Of a stretch of 24,494 nt of DNA, positions 23,433 through 24,494 are shown in pieces. The DNA is from a virus. The translations under genes were made by a program, and so were the position numbers. Numbering within the stretch: the stretch's first letter is position 1; every line of letters starts with the position of its first letter. The stretch spans positions 1 to 24,494 of the IMG/VR virus record IMGVR_UViG_3300025701_000050. One strand, written 5' to 3'. The notes under the pieces are model-generated. The model did not search any database and was not told where the DNA came from. It saw only the letters and a program-made list of their open reading frames with translations.

Positions 23433-23738
23433 CTATTTTTCCATGTTATCAATTAAATCCTGTCGGTCTAATTGTTTATAAACTTCTTTACGAACCTTTT
23501 CCATTTTATCAGCGTACTTTGGATCGTCATTACGATTAAATACAACTTGTTGAGTTAGTGAACCGCTAATCTTCTTAACATCACCTTTACGAGTCTTAAT
23601 TAACCATGCTGCTAAATCTTTAATTCCTAAATCTTTGAACCTACCCTCAGCCGGAGGTGCATCCGACTTGTTAAAATCTGGAGCTCCTGCTGGTTTTTTC
23701 TCTGTAATGAATTGTTCGAATAGCTTTATAAATTTCAT
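23433..23738 (-). CDS. Tagged small protein (possible internal head protein)
   Basis: 101 aa from ATG 23738, one base after the previous stop (TAACATG). A GTG far upstream, inside the preceding gene, is rejected. The N-terminus MKFIKLFEQFITEKK is the best match in the window to the T4 capsid-targeting sequence MKTYQEFIAEA, with I-T-E at residues 11-13 as a likely prohead-protease site. A Pro/Ala-rich stretch follows, then a helical domain (DLGIKDLAAWLIKTRKGDVK, KISGSLTQQVVFNRNDDPKY, ADKMEKVRKEVYKQL) of a kind I have seen in marine phage proteins but cannot name. Confidence 0.8.
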   Translation of the reverse strand: MKFIKLFEQFITEKKPAGAPDFNKSDAPPAEGRFKDLGIKDLAAWLIKTRKGDVKKISGSLTQQVVFNRNDDPKYADKMEKVRKEVYKQLDRQDLIDNMEK

Positions 23739-23739
23739 G

Positions 23740-24204
23740 TTAATCTTCTTTTGATTTGAATGGTAACTTTTTATCGTGACCTCCGTCTCTAACTTCTTTA
23801 GCAACGTCGGAATCAGCACCGCCCCAAGTTCCTTTTCCTTTTTCTAAGAATGCATTTATTCTGGCATATCCCCATCCTTCTTGTGTCATACCTGGATGGT
23901 GTCCACCGTTCCAAGCGTCCATTCCACGTCTCATTATGATTCTCAATAAAGGTACAGGTACTCCACTTTCTTTTGATTTGTTCTTGATTCCAGTCTCTAC
24001 AGCCTTACCTTTAAGAGGTCCTCTGTCTCCTTTAGCCTTTTCTGCTTCATTAACAGATTCTCCTAAAACTGGCGTATTATCATGACCGCATTTGTGGCAT
24101 ATGTAAGGATCTTCACCACCTTCGTCTAACCTCCAAGACCAGTCACAACCTTCACAAGATACTTTATTTGCTGAAAACTCTTCAAACAATTTAATGTATT
24201 TCAT
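23740..24204 (-). CDS. Tagged zinc-ribbon protein with DUF5824-like domain
   Basis: A 154-aa protein. The N-terminus MKYIKLFEEFSANK matches the shared tag, without a clean L/I-x-E cleavage site. A zinc ribbon follows with Cys17, Cys20, Cys36 and Cys39 (VSCEGCDWSWRLDEGGEDPY then ICHKCGHDN), a C-x-x-C-x-W-S-W ... C-H-K-C-G pattern common in phage proteins of Bacteroidota-infecting viruses. Residues 71-135 (GVPVPLLRIIMRRGMDAWNG, GHHPGMTQEGWGYARINAFL, GKGTWGGADSDV) resemble the DUF5824 type seen in large DNA viruses and marine phages; I give that name from memory, without a search. It is the first gene of the cluster and follows an extended promoter-like motif. Confidence 0.8.
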   Translation of the reverse strand: MKYIKLFEEFSANKVSCEGCDWSWRLDEGGEDPYICHKCGHDNTPVLGESVNEAEKAKGDRGPLKGKAVETGIKNKSKESGVPVPLLRIIMRRGMDAWNGGHHPGMTQEGWGYARINAFLEKGKGTWGGADSDVAKEVRDGGHDKKLPFKSKED

Positions 24205-24218
24205 TTTCTTTTAATCTT

Positions 24219-24237
24219 TGTTTATACTCTATATATC
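24219..24237 (-). promoter_or_regulatory. Extended late-promoter-like motif before the tagged cluster
   Basis: The minus strand reads GATATATAGAGTATAAACA directly after the TGA of the upstream gene, whose last two bases overlap it. It is one of the three exact matches to GATATATAGNNTATAAA. TATAAACA ends 14 nt before the ATG. It would start the transcript of the tagged genes. Confidence 0.6.
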
Positions 24238-24494
24238 AGGATAAAACTAGATCATTTAGATATTCTTTACGGTATTTGATTAAGGCTAGCTCTTTAGCTT
24301 TGACTTCTAGTTCAATATCAATATCCATGTCATACGTTTCTATTTTTTCGTATATGTAATCAGCATGTGCTCTCGGTATAACAGATTCATCTTCATGTAG
24401 CTTTTTTGAAGAAGAGTAGTGGCATAATTGGCGAATACCTTTAGGCCATGTTTTTGCACATAATTCAAGTGCATCTTTTTCTGGCATTGGATCT
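24236..24494 (-). CDS. Partial gene at right edge, unrecognised
   Basis: The frame is open to the right edge, so the true start may lie outside the window. An ATG at 24487 would give 83 aa, but the in-frame codons before it (Asp-Pro) are also open. The visible part contains LELCAKTWPKGIRQLCHYSS, then RAHADYIYEKIETYDMDIDI and a charged helix ending in YLNDLVLS. No family is recognised. Whether it carries the shared N-terminal peptide of its neighbours cannot be judged from here. Confidence 0.6.
   Translation of the reverse strand, partial: DPMPEKDALELCAKTWPKGIRQLCHYSSSKKLHEDESVIPRAHADYIYEKIETYDMDIDIELEVKAKELALIKYRKEYLNDLVLS

Noticed and set aside
23739-23819. N-terminal extension of the 101-aa protein from a GTG start
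   Set aside because: The extension lies inside the preceding gene, and it would bury the conserved MKFIKLFEQF start, which directly follows the upstream stop.

Overview
This window looks like part of the late (structural) region of a T4-like myovirus, that is, a phage with a contractile tail. The host is probably a member of the Bacteroidota. The phage assignment rests on recognisable gp6, gp25 and gp5-type baseplate proteins, a gp27/late-control-D-like hub protein and a LysM tail protein, together with TATAAATA-type late promoters. The host guess is an inference: the DNA is very AT-rich, leaders are A/T-rich with almost no Shine-Dalgarno sequences, and the phage carries its own S1-domain protein. 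Every gene I can support lies on the minus strand, so transcription runs from high to low coordinates. Genes are packed tightly, with TAATG junctions, repeated 7-14 nt stop/start overlaps, and short gaps that mostly hold a TATA-like motif. I see no tRNA, CRISPR array, insertion sequence or plus-strand gene.

Layout in the direction of transcription. (1) 24494-20265: a partial gene, then a cluster in which five of six products (154, 101, 179, 343 and 395 aa) begin with nearly the same peptide, MK-hydrophobic-hydrophobic-K-x-F-E-x-aromatic, three of them followed by a hydrophobic-x-Glu site. This resembles the capsid-targeting sequence that T4 internal head proteins carry and that the prohead protease removes. 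The cargo would be a zinc-ribbon protein, two small marine-phage families, an ATP-grasp ligase and an acidic repeat protein; an untagged cupin-like protein sits among them. The cluster ends at a strong intrinsic terminator (20215-20243). (2) 20168-17223: a dCMP deaminase behind an exact TATAAATA box, a 59-aa gene, and five unrecognised small proteins. (3) 17166-9614: the baseplate hub operon: a tube-like structural protein, a LysM protein, a gp27-like hub, a second tube-like protein, a gp5-like spike without a lysozyme domain, and a 616-aa protein with an internal Gly-Ser linker.

(4) 9548-8280: a four-domain S1 RNA-binding protein in its own transcription unit, with a promoter motif upstream and a 9-bp hairpin terminator downstream. 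(5) 8127-7330: three small genes. (6) 7265-1: an amidoligase-family protein with a C-terminal beta-helix, then a structural protein, gp25, gp6, a 90-aa protein and the first 882 codons of a large tail/baseplate protein that runs off the left edge.

Taken together, the window encodes much of a baseplate plus a probable set of packaged proteins that could be injected with the DNA. It also holds two predicted ATP-dependent amide-bond-forming enzymes (ATP-grasp and amidoligase) and a translation factor. The parts most likely to be new are the tagged internal-protein cluster, the 17-nt promoter-like motif GATATATAGNNTATAAA shared by three genes, and the S1 unit.
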